In this document: in pieces, positions 24,199 to 32,027 of the stretch | Layout: each line of letters begins with the position of its first letter | Numbering within the stretch: position 1 is the first letter of the stretch | NCBI GenBank assembly: GCA_019117125.1 | Contig: DXAL01000039.1 | Span: 1 to 36,067, forward strand | DNA from: Candidatus Mediterraneibacter merdipullorum | GTDB lineage: Bacteria; Bacillota; Clostridia; Lachnospirales; Lachnospiraceae | Length of the DNA: 36,067 bases | Reading direction: 5' to 3' | The notes under the pieces: generated by a model | Database searches by the model: none | Seen by the model: only the letters and a program-made list of their open reading frames with translations | What the model was told of the DNA's origin: nothing | Made by a program: the position numbers and the translations under genes

Positions 24199-25049
24199 TC
24201 CGTTTCCGTGATGAGGTCCTGCCATTCTCCCCACCGCCCGCCTTTCAGCTTGCGGACTGCTTTCTTTATCTTCCCGTATCTCACCGGTTCTTCCTTTACC
24301 ATACTGCTTTGCGAAGCCTGGGTGTATCTGTACTTTCCGGTATCTTCCAGACCTGAGGCTTTTCTGTCCGCCCCTTCTTTTTTCTCTCTGCCTTCCCGGT
24401 CGTTTCCGTCTTCCCGGTCATCCAGGGAGAACAGCGCTCCGTCCGGGACCGCGCCGGTTCCGCGGGTCCGCTTTCTCTTTTCTTTCTCAGCTTTCAGCTC
24501 TTCCTCCTCTTTTCTGCACGCTTCGATGATTTTTCTGAGTTCAAAGCTGTCCTGCATCGTATCTTTGTGAAGACGGTATACAAGGATGATGCCGGATGTA
24601 TCGTGATAATCCAGTTTTTTCACAAAATATTCTGTCATCTGATGGAAGGAACGGCATAATGACAGCTTCTCTTCCGTTCCGGACGCCGGGAGATAACAGA
24701 ACCGGTAGTGCCCGTCTGTCAGGTAGACCATATCCGGAGACAGAATAAGCCCGTCCGGTTCCAGGAGATGCCCGGTGACCGCTCCCACCGTATTCAGAAG
24801 GTCTTCGATAAACCGCTCCACGTCTCTCTTTTTCATTTCGCGCGTCCCGAACAGTTCCTCCATGCTCTGCCCGCCGTTGATGCGGTAGGTGTATCTGCTC
24901 TGCCCGTCTCTTCCGGCTCCTTTTACCGGAAGGAGCCCTGGAATCCGGTTTTCACGGAGCATCCGCATCTGATAGCCTTCCCGGTAAGGAATATCCACGT
25001 CGATGTGGATGTCCGTATACTCCCAGCTGTTCTCATATGTTACTTTCAT
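24171..25049 (-). CDS. DUF6382 domain protein of the pilus locus
   Basis: This 292-residue protein has no signal peptide or membrane segment. The first 190 residues form the folded part (YTYRINGGQSMEELFGTREMKKRDVERFIEDLL, DGLILSPDMVYLTDGHYRFCYLP, LSLCRSFHQMTEYFVKKLDYHD) and fit DUF6382, seen in Tad loci of Lachnospiraceae and sometimes fused to an FHA domain. Here no FHA domain follows; the tail (about 195-290) is a charged, low-complexity region. The function is unknown. Its ATG overlaps the TadE stop (ATGA), so it is the coupled last gene of the operon. ATG 25049 is chosen for that reason over a longer frame to 25109. Confidence 0.75.
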   Translation of the reverse strand: MKVTYENSWEYTDIHIDVDIPYREGYQMRMLRENRIPGLLPVKGAGRDGQSRYTYRINGGQSMEELFGTREMKKRDVERFIEDLLNTVGAVTGHLLEPDGLILSPDMVYLTDGHYRFCYLPASGTEEKLSLCRSFHQMTEYFVKKLDYHDTSGIILVYRLHKDTMQDSFELRKIIEACRKEEEELKAEKEKRKRTRGTGAVPDGALFSLDDREDGNDREGREKKEGADRKASGLEDTGKYRYTQASQSSMVKEEPVRYGKIKKAVRKLKGGRWGEWQDLITETDGHGRKGIL

Positions 25050-25471
25050 CGCACCACTCCCATCCTTCTCAGGTCTTCCTCCGGTCTGACGATTTCCGCC
25101 TTCTGGCATACAGCCAGCTTCATAATGCCCTTCCCGGCAGAGGCTGCCGCCTGGACCCGGTCCCTGCTTTCTTCCACCGACAGCTCCGGCTCCGTCATGT
25201 AGATGAGCTTTCCCTCTATCCGTTCCCGGAAGAAGGCTTCCAGGTCATACTCTGTTTCCGGTCTCCGCGCCGCCTGGGCTCCCAGTATGGCGGTCTCCTG
25301 CGCCGCGCCGGTCAGCACTGCCTTATCGTGATAATAGAAAACAGCGTGCACGAGGAGGACAAAGAGTCCCAGGAACAGTGGAATGATATAGGACATCTCA
25401 ACGACGGCGCTCCCCTTGAACTCCTTTCTTCTGACGGACGCTCTTCTTTCTTTTCTCCTAACAGTATCCAA
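25046..25471 (-). CDS. TadE-like pseudopilin
   Basis: This 141-residue protein has a basic N-terminus, then the prepilin-like FKGSAVVEMSYIIPLFLGLFVLL (about 18-40), where cleavage after Gly and Glu at +5 of the mature protein are family features. A C-terminal extracytoplasmic domain of about 100 residues follows. TadE pseudopilins assist Flp pilus assembly. No ATG is well placed. A TTG at 25471 has GGGAGGG 7 bases upstream and overlaps the end of the prepilin peptidase gene by 14 bases, so I take that as the start. Confidence 0.75.
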   Translation of the reverse strand: MDTVRRKERRASVRRKEFKGSAVVEMSYIIPLFLGLFVLLVHAVFYYHDKAVLTGAAQETAILGAQAARRPETEYDLEAFFRERIEGKLIYMTEPELSVEESRDRVQAAASAGKGIMKLAVCQKAEIVRPEEDLRRMGVVR

Positions 25472-25931
25472 ACAGCATCCCTCCCGTATATGCGGCCGCC
25501 AGAAAAGGGACGAACGCAAATGCCGACTTCCTGTGAAATCTCCGCCGGATGAGCATGAAAACAGAAAACCCCGCCGCAAGGAAAAACGCTGCCATCAGAA
25601 CCGACAGGATATCCCAGAATCCCAGAAATATACCCATCTCCAGGATGAGGATGCTGTCTCCATACCCGAACGACTCCCCTGTTGCCCTGCTTATGAGGAG
25701 GAACGCCGCTCCCACCGCGCCTCCGGCTAAGGAAAGAACCGGGAATCCATCCCCGGAACACGCCGCCCCCGCAGCTGCAGGAAGGAACCCGGACAGAAGA
25801 AGCGGCACATTCAGCCTTTTCCACCGGATATCCATAACCGAGAGCACGTACAGATACAGTGCAAATAGGAACCTGCACAAAAGCCATACCATTCCCGGAA
25901 GATTCTCTGCCGCCTTTTCTAATCCGAACAT
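25458..25931 (-). CDS. A24 family prepilin peptidase (TadV/CpaA-like)
   Basis: This 157-residue membrane protein is the aspartyl protease that trims Flp prepilin and pseudopilins. The two catalytic aspartates are Asp34 (SVMDIRWKRLNV) and Asp92 in the GxGD motif ESFGYGDSILILEMG. About five membrane segments are seen. It lacks the N-methylase domain of larger PilD enzymes, as expected for Tad systems. ATG 25931 is preferred over GTG 25940, because GGGAGGG lies 8 bases before the ATG. The start overlaps the end of the upstream TadE-like gene by 13 bases. Confidence 0.9.
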   Translation of the reverse strand: MFGLEKAAENLPGMVWLLCRFLFALYLYVLSVMDIRWKRLNVPLLLSGFLPAAAGAACSGDGFPVLSLAGGAVGAAFLLISRATGESFGYGDSILILEMGIFLGFWDILSVLMAAFFLAAGFSVFMLIRRRFHRKSAFAFVPFLAAAYTGGMLFGYC

Positions 25932-26770
25932 CTGGAACACCCTCCCAATCCGCTCACCTCATCCCTGTCCACTGCGCGTATCGTCCGTTTCAGCCCGCTG
26001 CAGCTTATGGAATTGTGGTATCTGTCTCCTGTTTCCGTGATATATACACCTGTCATGGCAGGACCAAACACACATTTCTCACACGCATGGTATCTTCCTC
26101 CGCTGTCATTTCTCATCTCATCCAGTTCCGAAGCCGGAACATAGCGGATGGAAAGCTGTAGATGGGAGCAACTGTAGTCCTCGTGGTAGACCCCTTCATT
26201 CTCCGTGACATACACAATCTGTCCGCTCTCTGCCCCGTCCCTTCCGCCCTGATAACCGGTCCACGCGCTCAGGATAAATGCTTCCTCCAGCCTGGCGGAA
26301 GGATTCCCGAATACCTGGAGCGGAAGCCGGACGCTGTAATCAACAAACACTTCCATCTCTCCCGCTGACGGGGACACATGGGATTTCCAGCAGGATATCC
26401 CGGATGCGCCCCCTTTTATGAGGCTCCGGTCAATCCGTTCTTCTCCGACCAGCTCGATGATATCCGACTTCAGCTTTACCGTATTTAGCACCGGGACGAG
26501 CGCCGTCTGCCCTGCCGCGCTTTTCGCCGCATTCTGTGCTGCGGAAAAAATGGTGAGCCGGATGTTGTGTATCTCAATGAGCCAGATCAGACAGACTGCC
26601 GCAAAGAGAAACAGCGGAATCCCGATGGACGCCTCAATCGTCACGCTGCCGCATATATCTTTTTTCACCGGAATACCCGCCGCTTTCCTCTGGTGTCGTC
26701 TTCTTGTCTCCGGTGCAGATGCCCTTTCCGATGCCAACATGGATGTTTTTTTATTCTTATTCGTGCTCAT
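25919..26770 (-). CDS. TadE/G-like pseudopilin with two Cys/His modules
   Basis: This 283-residue protein has a basic N-terminus, a prepilin-like segment CGSVTIEASIGIPLFLFAAV (40-59, conserved Glu46) and an extracytoplasmic region. The C-terminus carries two similar modules: VYVTENEGVYHEDYSC (His196, Cys201) with YHACEKC (Cys230, Cys233), and VYITETGDRYHNSISC (His252, Cys257) with GCSRC (Cys278, Cys281). Each could bind a metal such as zinc or form disulfides. Such YHxxxxC...CxxC modules occur in assorted Firmicutes surface proteins. The start at 26770 has AAGGAAG about 11 bases upstream. It lies between DUF5702 and the peptidase. Confidence 0.8.
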   Translation of the reverse strand: MSTNKNKKTSMLASERASAPETRRRHQRKAAGIPVKKDICGSVTIEASIGIPLFLFAAVCLIWLIEIHNIRLTIFSAAQNAAKSAAGQTALVPVLNTVKLKSDIIELVGEERIDRSLIKGGASGISCWKSHVSPSAGEMEVFVDYSVRLPLQVFGNPSARLEEAFILSAWTGYQGGRDGAESGQIVYVTENEGVYHEDYSCSHLQLSIRYVPASELDEMRNDSGGRYHACEKCVFGPAMTGVYITETGDRYHNSISCSGLKRTIRAVDRDEVSGLGGCSRCSD

Positions 26771-26957
26771 CGCAACCGATTCTTCCTTTCACTAAATCAC
26801 AACTAACAAAAGGGTAATATGCCCGCATGAGGGAATGCGGAAAGAAGGAAAGGGCATCTGCACCGGAGACAATCCCGCGCCGGAACCCGCAGGCGTGCTG
26901 CGCCGGGACCCGGGCGGGTCCCGGGACCGATGGAGCATCCTGCCGGATGCATGCCGG
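26771..26957. other. Intergenic region inside the tad locus
   Basis: These 187 bases separate DUF5702 from the TadE-like gene. No gene is convincing. A GC palindrome (gggaccc...gggtccc, about 26907-26924) is present without a T-tract, so it may stabilise or process the transcript rather than end it. Confidence 0.4.
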
Positions 26958-28511
26958 TCAGTCATACCCGAAATAAGCGGGAAAGGTATACGTGACCTCT
27001 CCGAACAGCACCGCCGTATTTTCTGTCTCCATCCTAGTGACGCACCGGTCTGCCCGGAAATACTGCAGACCATATGTGAGCGCGAGATTTTCCTCGATGC
27101 GGTCCAGCGTGCGCATGGTGATCTCTTCCGTATCTCCAAGGAACAGGAACGCTCTTAAGTACTCCCTGTAAGTAATCCCTCCGGGAACATCCTGTCCCTC
27201 CGTCTGTCCCTGGCTGCTTCCCAGCGTCAGCAGACCGGAAAGGGAGAGCTGCCAGTTCTCCGCGCTTTTCATCAGCGCCGTCCTCTTTCCTGCCAGGAGC
27301 GTCCGCAGGTCCAGGACGCCCTCCCCTGCTGCCCAGGCAAGAAGGATGAGCTGCTTTGCCGCCTCCGCCCCTTCCGGAATGAGCAGGATGGTGGTGACTG
27401 TGACTGCCAGTGCCATGGCTTCCGCCTGCTTCGCGGAATCTCCCAGCAGATAGACGTAGTTCAGCGCCATGCGTATCAGGAACAGTTTCATAAGCACTGC
27501 TTCCAGATTTTCTTTATCTGACGGTCTGCCCTCCAGGATATACTCTATCTCATAGGCAAGGGAGCGCTCTCCCCTGATATCGCTTACCGCCGACCCGCCC
27601 TGTCCGGAGCCAGCTGCGCCTGATGCAGCCGTACCGTCTGATGCATCTGCGCCGCCTGTTGCATCTGTAAAATTCATCAGCAGATACTCGTTAAACAGCA
27701 GTTTCTCTTCGATGCCGTCCATCCCCTGACGGTGCGGAAATGTCCCTCGCCCGCTCTGAAGGTCTCTTCCCGTTGCCTGAGTCTCCGGCTCGATCCTGCG
27801 TCCGGACAGTTCCATATCTTCCGGCAGCACGATGGAGAGTATCCCGTTTTTTTCAATCTGTTCCAGACAGGAGAAGGGATTTCCCTCTGGCATCTGCGCT
27901 TCCGCGTCTTCTGTGCCTCCATTTCCTTCTGCAGTTTCTGTGTCTTGCGTTTCCCCTGCTCCCTGGGTATCTCCCGATTCTTCCGTGTCTTCTGTGTCCT
28001 TCGATTGTTCTGCATTTTCCGCGGCTTCCCGGAGTCTGTCGATTTCATCAAACATCCCCTGCTCTTTTTCTTCCATCTCGCTGCCCTGGATGCTCTCCTC
28101 CTCCCACCTGGAAGTCAGCCCCGTAAATTCCCGTACCAGGTCCGCTCCGTACTTTACCTCCATAAATTCCAGGACCTGCTCCCGGAACGCCTGTCCGTTC
28201 TCATCCGTGAGATACTGGATTCCTTTGATTTCCTGATCGATTCCGGCTGTCCCGTAATAGCGCATCCTGTCCGTCAGGCGCTCTTCCCGGAAATCCCGGG
28301 TGCCGTAGCTTCCGTCGATGGCAAAGACCTGATAATCATCGAACAGTTCTTTCTGATATTCCCCGAAGATAGAAAAGAGCGCCCGGTCCACTGCAAGACG
28401 GCTGACATTCCCCGCCGTATGTATCACGGTGATTTCCAGCATCCCGAGCACGAAGGAGACGAGAAGTACGAACACCATGCTGAGGAATGCCGTTATCTGA
28501 GCTTTTTTCAT
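26958..28511 (-). CDS. DUF5702 family protein of the pilus locus
   Basis: This 517-residue protein has one N-terminal membrane segment (MKKAQITAFLSMVFVLLVSFVLGML, with a TadG-like start) and a long extracytoplasmic region beginning SRLAVDRALFSIFGEYQKELFDDYQVFAIDGSYG. This matches DUF5702, found with Tad genes in Clostridia. A Glu/Asp/Thr-rich stretch (about 155-210) and an Ala/Gly/Ser stretch (about 285-310) are probably disordered. The C-terminal half has long hydrophobic helices. The family has no proven role; its position suggests a pilus-associated or surface-anchoring component. It starts 14 bases after the pilin stop. Confidence 0.8.
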   Translation of the reverse strand: MKKAQITAFLSMVFVLLVSFVLGMLEITVIHTAGNVSRLAVDRALFSIFGEYQKELFDDYQVFAIDGSYGTRDFREERLTDRMRYYGTAGIDQEIKGIQYLTDENGQAFREQVLEFMEVKYGADLVREFTGLTSRWEEESIQGSEMEEKEQGMFDEIDRLREAAENAEQSKDTEDTEESGDTQGAGETQDTETAEGNGGTEDAEAQMPEGNPFSCLEQIEKNGILSIVLPEDMELSGRRIEPETQATGRDLQSGRGTFPHRQGMDGIEEKLLFNEYLLMNFTDATGGADASDGTAASGAAGSGQGGSAVSDIRGERSLAYEIEYILEGRPSDKENLEAVLMKLFLIRMALNYVYLLGDSAKQAEAMALAVTVTTILLIPEGAEAAKQLILLAWAAGEGVLDLRTLLAGKRTALMKSAENWQLSLSGLLTLGSSQGQTEGQDVPGGITYREYLRAFLFLGDTEEITMRTLDRIEENLALTYGLQYFRADRCVTRMETENTAVLFGEVTYTFPAYFGYD

Positions 28512-28525
28512 GTCTGTCTTCAGCC

Positions 28526-28747
28526 TCAGATGCCGGAGCTCTCCGATACGATTTTGTCAAAGATGGTATTAATCAAATCGATGAGCTGATTTTTGAATAT
28601 CAGGAGCAGCGCGATGACGATGACCAGTATCAGGACCAGTTCAATCACCGTGATGCCTGCTGCCGTTCTTTTTCCCGGCGTCAGACGGTTCCATCTCTCT
28701 TTGAGCGCAGCGCTTCCCTGTTTGACTTTTTTTATGATACACTTCAT
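28526..28747 (-). CDS. Flp1-type (type IVb) pilin
   Basis: This 73-residue prepilin is the likely main pilus subunit. A basic leader (1-31) ends in Gly31, the probable cleavage point for the A24 peptidase. The mature protein begins ITVIELVLILVIVIALLL, with Glu at position +5 (Glu36) as in type IV pilins. A short amphipathic end (KNQLIDLINTIFDKIVSESSGI) follows. GGAGGAG lies just upstream of the ATG. It is encoded between tadC and DUF5702; the 118 bases on its upstream side hold no recognised feature. Confidence 0.9.
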   Translation of the reverse strand: MKCIIKKVKQGSAALKERWNRLTPGKRTAAGITVIELVLILVIVIALLLIFKNQLIDLINTIFDKIVSESSGI

Positions 28748-28865
28748 AAAGCTCCTCCTTCTTCTGTGTGATTTCGTTGTCCATGTCCCCTGTTTTTATC
28801 TGCCTGTCTTTGTCCGGCTGCCTCCCGGCTGCCCCTGTCCACGCATCCTGTCCATCCGTGCAGCT

Positions 28866-30125
28866 TCATATCTGTATCGAGAAGAATGCCGGGAATATCA
28901 CGACCGCAAACACGATGATGAGCATAAGGAACATCGGTATCATCAGCTTTGTCCCCGCTTCCTCTCCCTGCTTTTTCGCCAGTTTCTTCCGGTCCTCAAA
29001 GGCTTCCTTCGCCTCCCGTTCCAGCATATCCGCAAGTCCGCCGGAGCCTTTCCTCAGATTCTGGGCGAGCATGGCGCCGAATTTCCGGTAGACCGGTATC
29101 CGGCAGCGCTCTCCGAACTGTTCATAACACTCGCTCTCCGGCATGCCGCTGCGTATCTGATACATGGCGGAGACCATCTCCTCATAGGCTCTCCTTTTGT
29201 TTTTCCCGCGCTTCTTTTCGTAGTCCCCCGCTATGAGGAACCAGGCGCGCCTTACCGTCATCCCTGAACGGATATACAGATTGAATTTGTTGATAATCTG
29301 AGGATAGTCAATCTGCATCTGGCGTATCACCTTTTTTTCATCTTCTTTTTTCTTCTGTCCGGAGGATACCAGGAGCATGCAGGCTGCACCGGTTCCCAGT
29401 ACCAGTACTGCCCAGGCGGTTCCCTGTGTGCGGTAGCCCCATTCGACTTTCCTGCCGCCCACGGTGTCCGGAAGTATCAGGTAGTCTTCGGTCGCAGTCG
29501 CCCCGTCCGCCTGTTCCACCTTTTCCCTCAGGTTTTCCATGCGCGCTTCGCCGGGGCTTCTCTTTCGGGGATATACCGCGATGTAGAATTCATGGTATGC
29601 TTTCTCCTCCCCGTATCTCAATTCCGCAGTCAGCCGGACCGGCGTCCCTTCCTCCGGCAGGTCTTCTGCGCAGATATTGCCCTGGGTATCGATCACATCG
29701 TAGTTATCGGTTTCCCAGGATACCGTCAGTCCCAGGTCCGGAAGTTCGGTCACAAGGTCCAGGTCTTCCCTCACCTCATCCAGGCTCCGGTTCCCGCCGA
29801 GTATCTCTGTCTCCAGCTCTTTTGTGCCCTGCTCAAATGCGTGCGTTAATTCCTCTTTGGTATACGTCCTTCCCGATACTTCCACGTCGATTTCTTCGCT
29901 CGCATCGCCGATGCGGACTTTCATGGCGTTCACCCGGTCCTCTCCGGTCTCTCCCCGTTCCAGTATCTGCTGACCGTTCTCATTGGTTTTGACTTCCCTG
30001 CCCCACTCCCAGGCGCACATTCCCAGAAAACAGAGGATTGTCGCTGCGAGCACGGCTGCGCTCCTGAGGTATGCCGGTTCTTTCTTAAACCTGTCTTTTA
30101 GTTTTCCCGCTATATTTCGATGCAT
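28866..30125 (-). CDS. TadC-like type II/IV secretion F-family protein
   Basis: This 419-residue inner membrane platform protein has an N-terminal membrane segment (about 19-37), a long extracytoplasmic insertion (about 40-235), a second segment near 240-258, the conserved secretion-F cytoplasmic helices (YPQIINKFNLYIRSGMTVRRAW, RRAYEEMVSAMYQIRSGMPE, KFGAMLAQNLRKGSGGLADMLEREA) and a C-terminal membrane segment (LMIPMFLMLIIVFAVVIFPAFF). The insertion makes it longer than the usual TadC of about 300 residues. The start at 30125 has GGGAGG 8 bases upstream and overlaps tadB by 16 bases. Confidence 0.85.
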   Translation of the reverse strand: MHRNIAGKLKDRFKKEPAYLRSAAVLAATILCFLGMCAWEWGREVKTNENGQQILERGETGEDRVNAMKVRIGDASEEIDVEVSGRTYTKEELTHAFEQGTKELETEILGGNRSLDEVREDLDLVTELPDLGLTVSWETDNYDVIDTQGNICAEDLPEEGTPVRLTAELRYGEEKAYHEFYIAVYPRKRSPGEARMENLREKVEQADGATATEDYLILPDTVGGRKVEWGYRTQGTAWAVLVLGTGAACMLLVSSGQKKKEDEKKVIRQMQIDYPQIINKFNLYIRSGMTVRRAWFLIAGDYEKKRGKNKRRAYEEMVSAMYQIRSGMPESECYEQFGERCRIPVYRKFGAMLAQNLRKGSGGLADMLEREAKEAFEDRKKLAKKQGEEAGTKLMIPMFLMLIIVFAVVIFPAFFSIQI

Positions 30126-30865
30126 ATGATGTTCCTCCCGAGCCGGTATGCACCAAGATAGATTCCCAGACATACGGTCATAACTGCGGCTCCCGCCGGA
30201 TTTCCGTACAGGATGTCCAGGAAATCTCCGAATGTCATCTTCATGTACAGGATGATGACAAAGGGGACCGCACACATGATGTGGAATTCCAGTTTCTGAG
30301 AGGCGAGCATCGTCTGTATCTCTTTCTCTGTATCCACTTTTTCACTGATGGTCTTCACCGCATTCCGGATGATGGCGATGCTGTCCCCACCGCTCTTTCC
30401 CGCCGCTGTAAATACATTGACAAAGTCCTCCACATCCTCCTGTCCGGTCCGCAGGGCGAACTCTTCCAGAACCGCTGCCGCCGTCATGTTCATGGACATC
30501 TGGTGCACCATCCGGTCAAATTCCCTGCGTATTCTGGCATCTTTTCCATATACCGGCGCCAGGTCTCTGCCCGCCTCCCGGATTGCATTTTCCACGGAAT
30601 ATCCTGCCTTGAGCACTGTCGCCAGCGCCTGGATGCCGTCTTTGAACTGACCGCGGAATTCCTGTTCCTTCTTTTTTGCCAGGTCCGCCGCCCACTCCCG
30701 CAGGGACAAGAGTCCCACAGGGATGAAGAGGGGAAATGTCCGGAATGAGCCGTAAAACACATAGCTCATGGCAGCCATAATGAACGCGGTCCGAAGAACG
30801 CCGAACACATACTCATATTTCCTGATATCCTGCAGCCACAAGTTTTTCCCGGTTCCTAAGCTCAC
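30110..30865 (-). CDS. TadB-like type II/IV secretion F-family protein
   Basis: This 251-residue membrane protein pairs with TadC to form the pilus assembly platform. It has DIRKYEYVFGVLRTAFI near the start, two early membrane segments, the conserved GQFKDGIQALATVLKAGYSVENAI and FVNVFTAAGKSGGDSIAIIRNAVKTI, and two late membrane segments. The start shown is GTG 30865, inside the end of tadA; its ribosome binding site is weak, and a TTG at 30838 is possible. The 53-base overlap suggests coupling to tadA. Confidence 0.85.
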   Translation of the reverse strand: MSLGTGKNLWLQDIRKYEYVFGVLRTAFIMAAMSYVFYGSFRTFPLFIPVGLLSLREWAADLAKKKEQEFRGQFKDGIQALATVLKAGYSVENAIREAGRDLAPVYGKDARIRREFDRMVHQMSMNMTAAAVLEEFALRTGQEDVEDFVNVFTAAGKSGGDSIAIIRNAVKTISEKVDTEKEIQTMLASQKLEFHIMCAVPFVIILYMKMTFGDFLDILYGNPAGAAVMTVCLGIYLGAYRLGRNIICIEI

Positions 30866-32027
30866 GAACCTTCATAAGGCTTCCCTGCACTTTTTCATTT
30901 TTCATCCCCTCCTCTCTGAACTCATAGAGTGTCTCTGTCTCTATCTTTCCGTCTGCATACCCGGTCACCTCCTCAATCTGGAGCACCCGCCTTGACTTGT
31001 CCCTGAGCCTGCCCAGATGAATGATGATATCCAGCGCAGATGCAATCTGGCGTTGGATCGCCTGCAGGGGCAGATCGATACCCATCATCATCATCGTTTC
31101 CAGACGGTGGAGCATGTCCACCGGATTATTGGCGTGCCCGGTGGACATGGAGCCGCTGTGTCCGTTGAGCATGGCAGAGGATATCATATCCACCGTCTCT
31201 TCGCCTCGGACTTCCCCGACGATGATGCGGTCCGGCCTCATGCGCAGCGCTGCCCGGATAAGGTCCCGGATCGTCACTGCACCTGCTCCTTCCGGATTCG
31301 CATCCCTGGCTTCCAGGCGGACAAGATTTTCCACACCCTGTATCTGGAGTTCCGCATTGTCTTCGATGGTGATGATGCGCTCATCCTTCGGGATATAATC
31401 GGACATGGCGTTTAAAAATGTCGTCTTCCCGGCTCCTGTCCCGCCGCTGACAAAGATGTTGTATCTGGCTGCCACCAGCTTTTCTATCATGACCGCCGCT
31501 TCCTCCGTAAGGCTTCCGAGCCGGACCAGACCGGGCATGGTGATTGCCTCCGCGGGAAATTTCCGTATCGTCATGATGGGACCGTTTACCGCCGCGGGCT
31601 TTAATACCACATTGACGCGGGAGCCGTCTGAGAGCCTGGCATCCACGATGGGAGACGCCTCGTTTACATACCGGTTCGCTTCCCCCACAATCTGCTGTAT
31701 CACATCTCCAAGCCTCTCTTCCGAGAGGAAATGCCTGTCGTAGCGGTACAGACGCCCTCCTTTCTCGTAGAAAATGCTGTCCGTCCCGTTTACCATGACT
31801 TCGGTCACAGCGTCGTCCTCCAGCAGGTCCTGGAGGATGTCCAGCCGCCGGAATGCATTGAACAGTTCTCTGCTGAGGCATATCTTCTCACTCAGCGGCA
31901 GGTACTCCTCCCGCCCCGCCTCATCCAGCACGGCGAGGATGATTTCCTGGAGTTCCTCCTCCCCGGTCTCTTTTGTCATGTCCAGACGGCGGAGGACCTT
32001 TTCATAGAGCAGCTCTGTCTTCATCAT
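30813..32027 (-). CDS. TadA/CpaF-type secretion ATPase
   Basis: This 404-residue protein is the cytoplasmic hexameric motor that powers Flp pilus extension. It has the CpaF N-terminal region (LLEDDAVTEVMVNGTDSIF, RLSDGSRVNVVLKP), Walker A GGTGAGKT (195-202), an Asp box IITIEDNAELQI, Walker B IIVGEVRGEE and a His box STGHANNPVDMLHRLETMM. All catalytic motifs are complete. It overlaps tadZ by 26 bases and tadB by 53. Confidence 0.95.
   Translation of the reverse strand: MMKTELLYEKVLRRLDMTKETGEEELQEIILAVLDEAGREEYLPLSEKICLSRELFNAFRRLDILQDLLEDDAVTEVMVNGTDSIFYEKGGRLYRYDRHFLSEERLGDVIQQIVGEANRYVNEASPIVDARLSDGSRVNVVLKPAAVNGPIMTIRKFPAEAITMPGLVRLGSLTEEAAVMIEKLVAARYNIFVSGGTGAGKTTFLNAMSDYIPKDERIITIEDNAELQIQGVENLVRLEARDANPEGAGAVTIRDLIRAALRMRPDRIIVGEVRGEETVDMISSAMLNGHSGSMSTGHANNPVDMLHRLETMMMMGIDLPLQAIQRQIASALDIIIHLGRLRDKSRRVLQIEEVTGYADGKIETETLYEFREEGMKNEKVQGSLMKVRELRNREKLVAAGYQEI

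Noticed and set aside
26792-27139. 115-residue minus-strand frame beside DUF5702
   Set aside because: It overlaps DUF5702 out of frame, has an Arg/Ser/Cys-rich shadow composition and no ribosome binding site.
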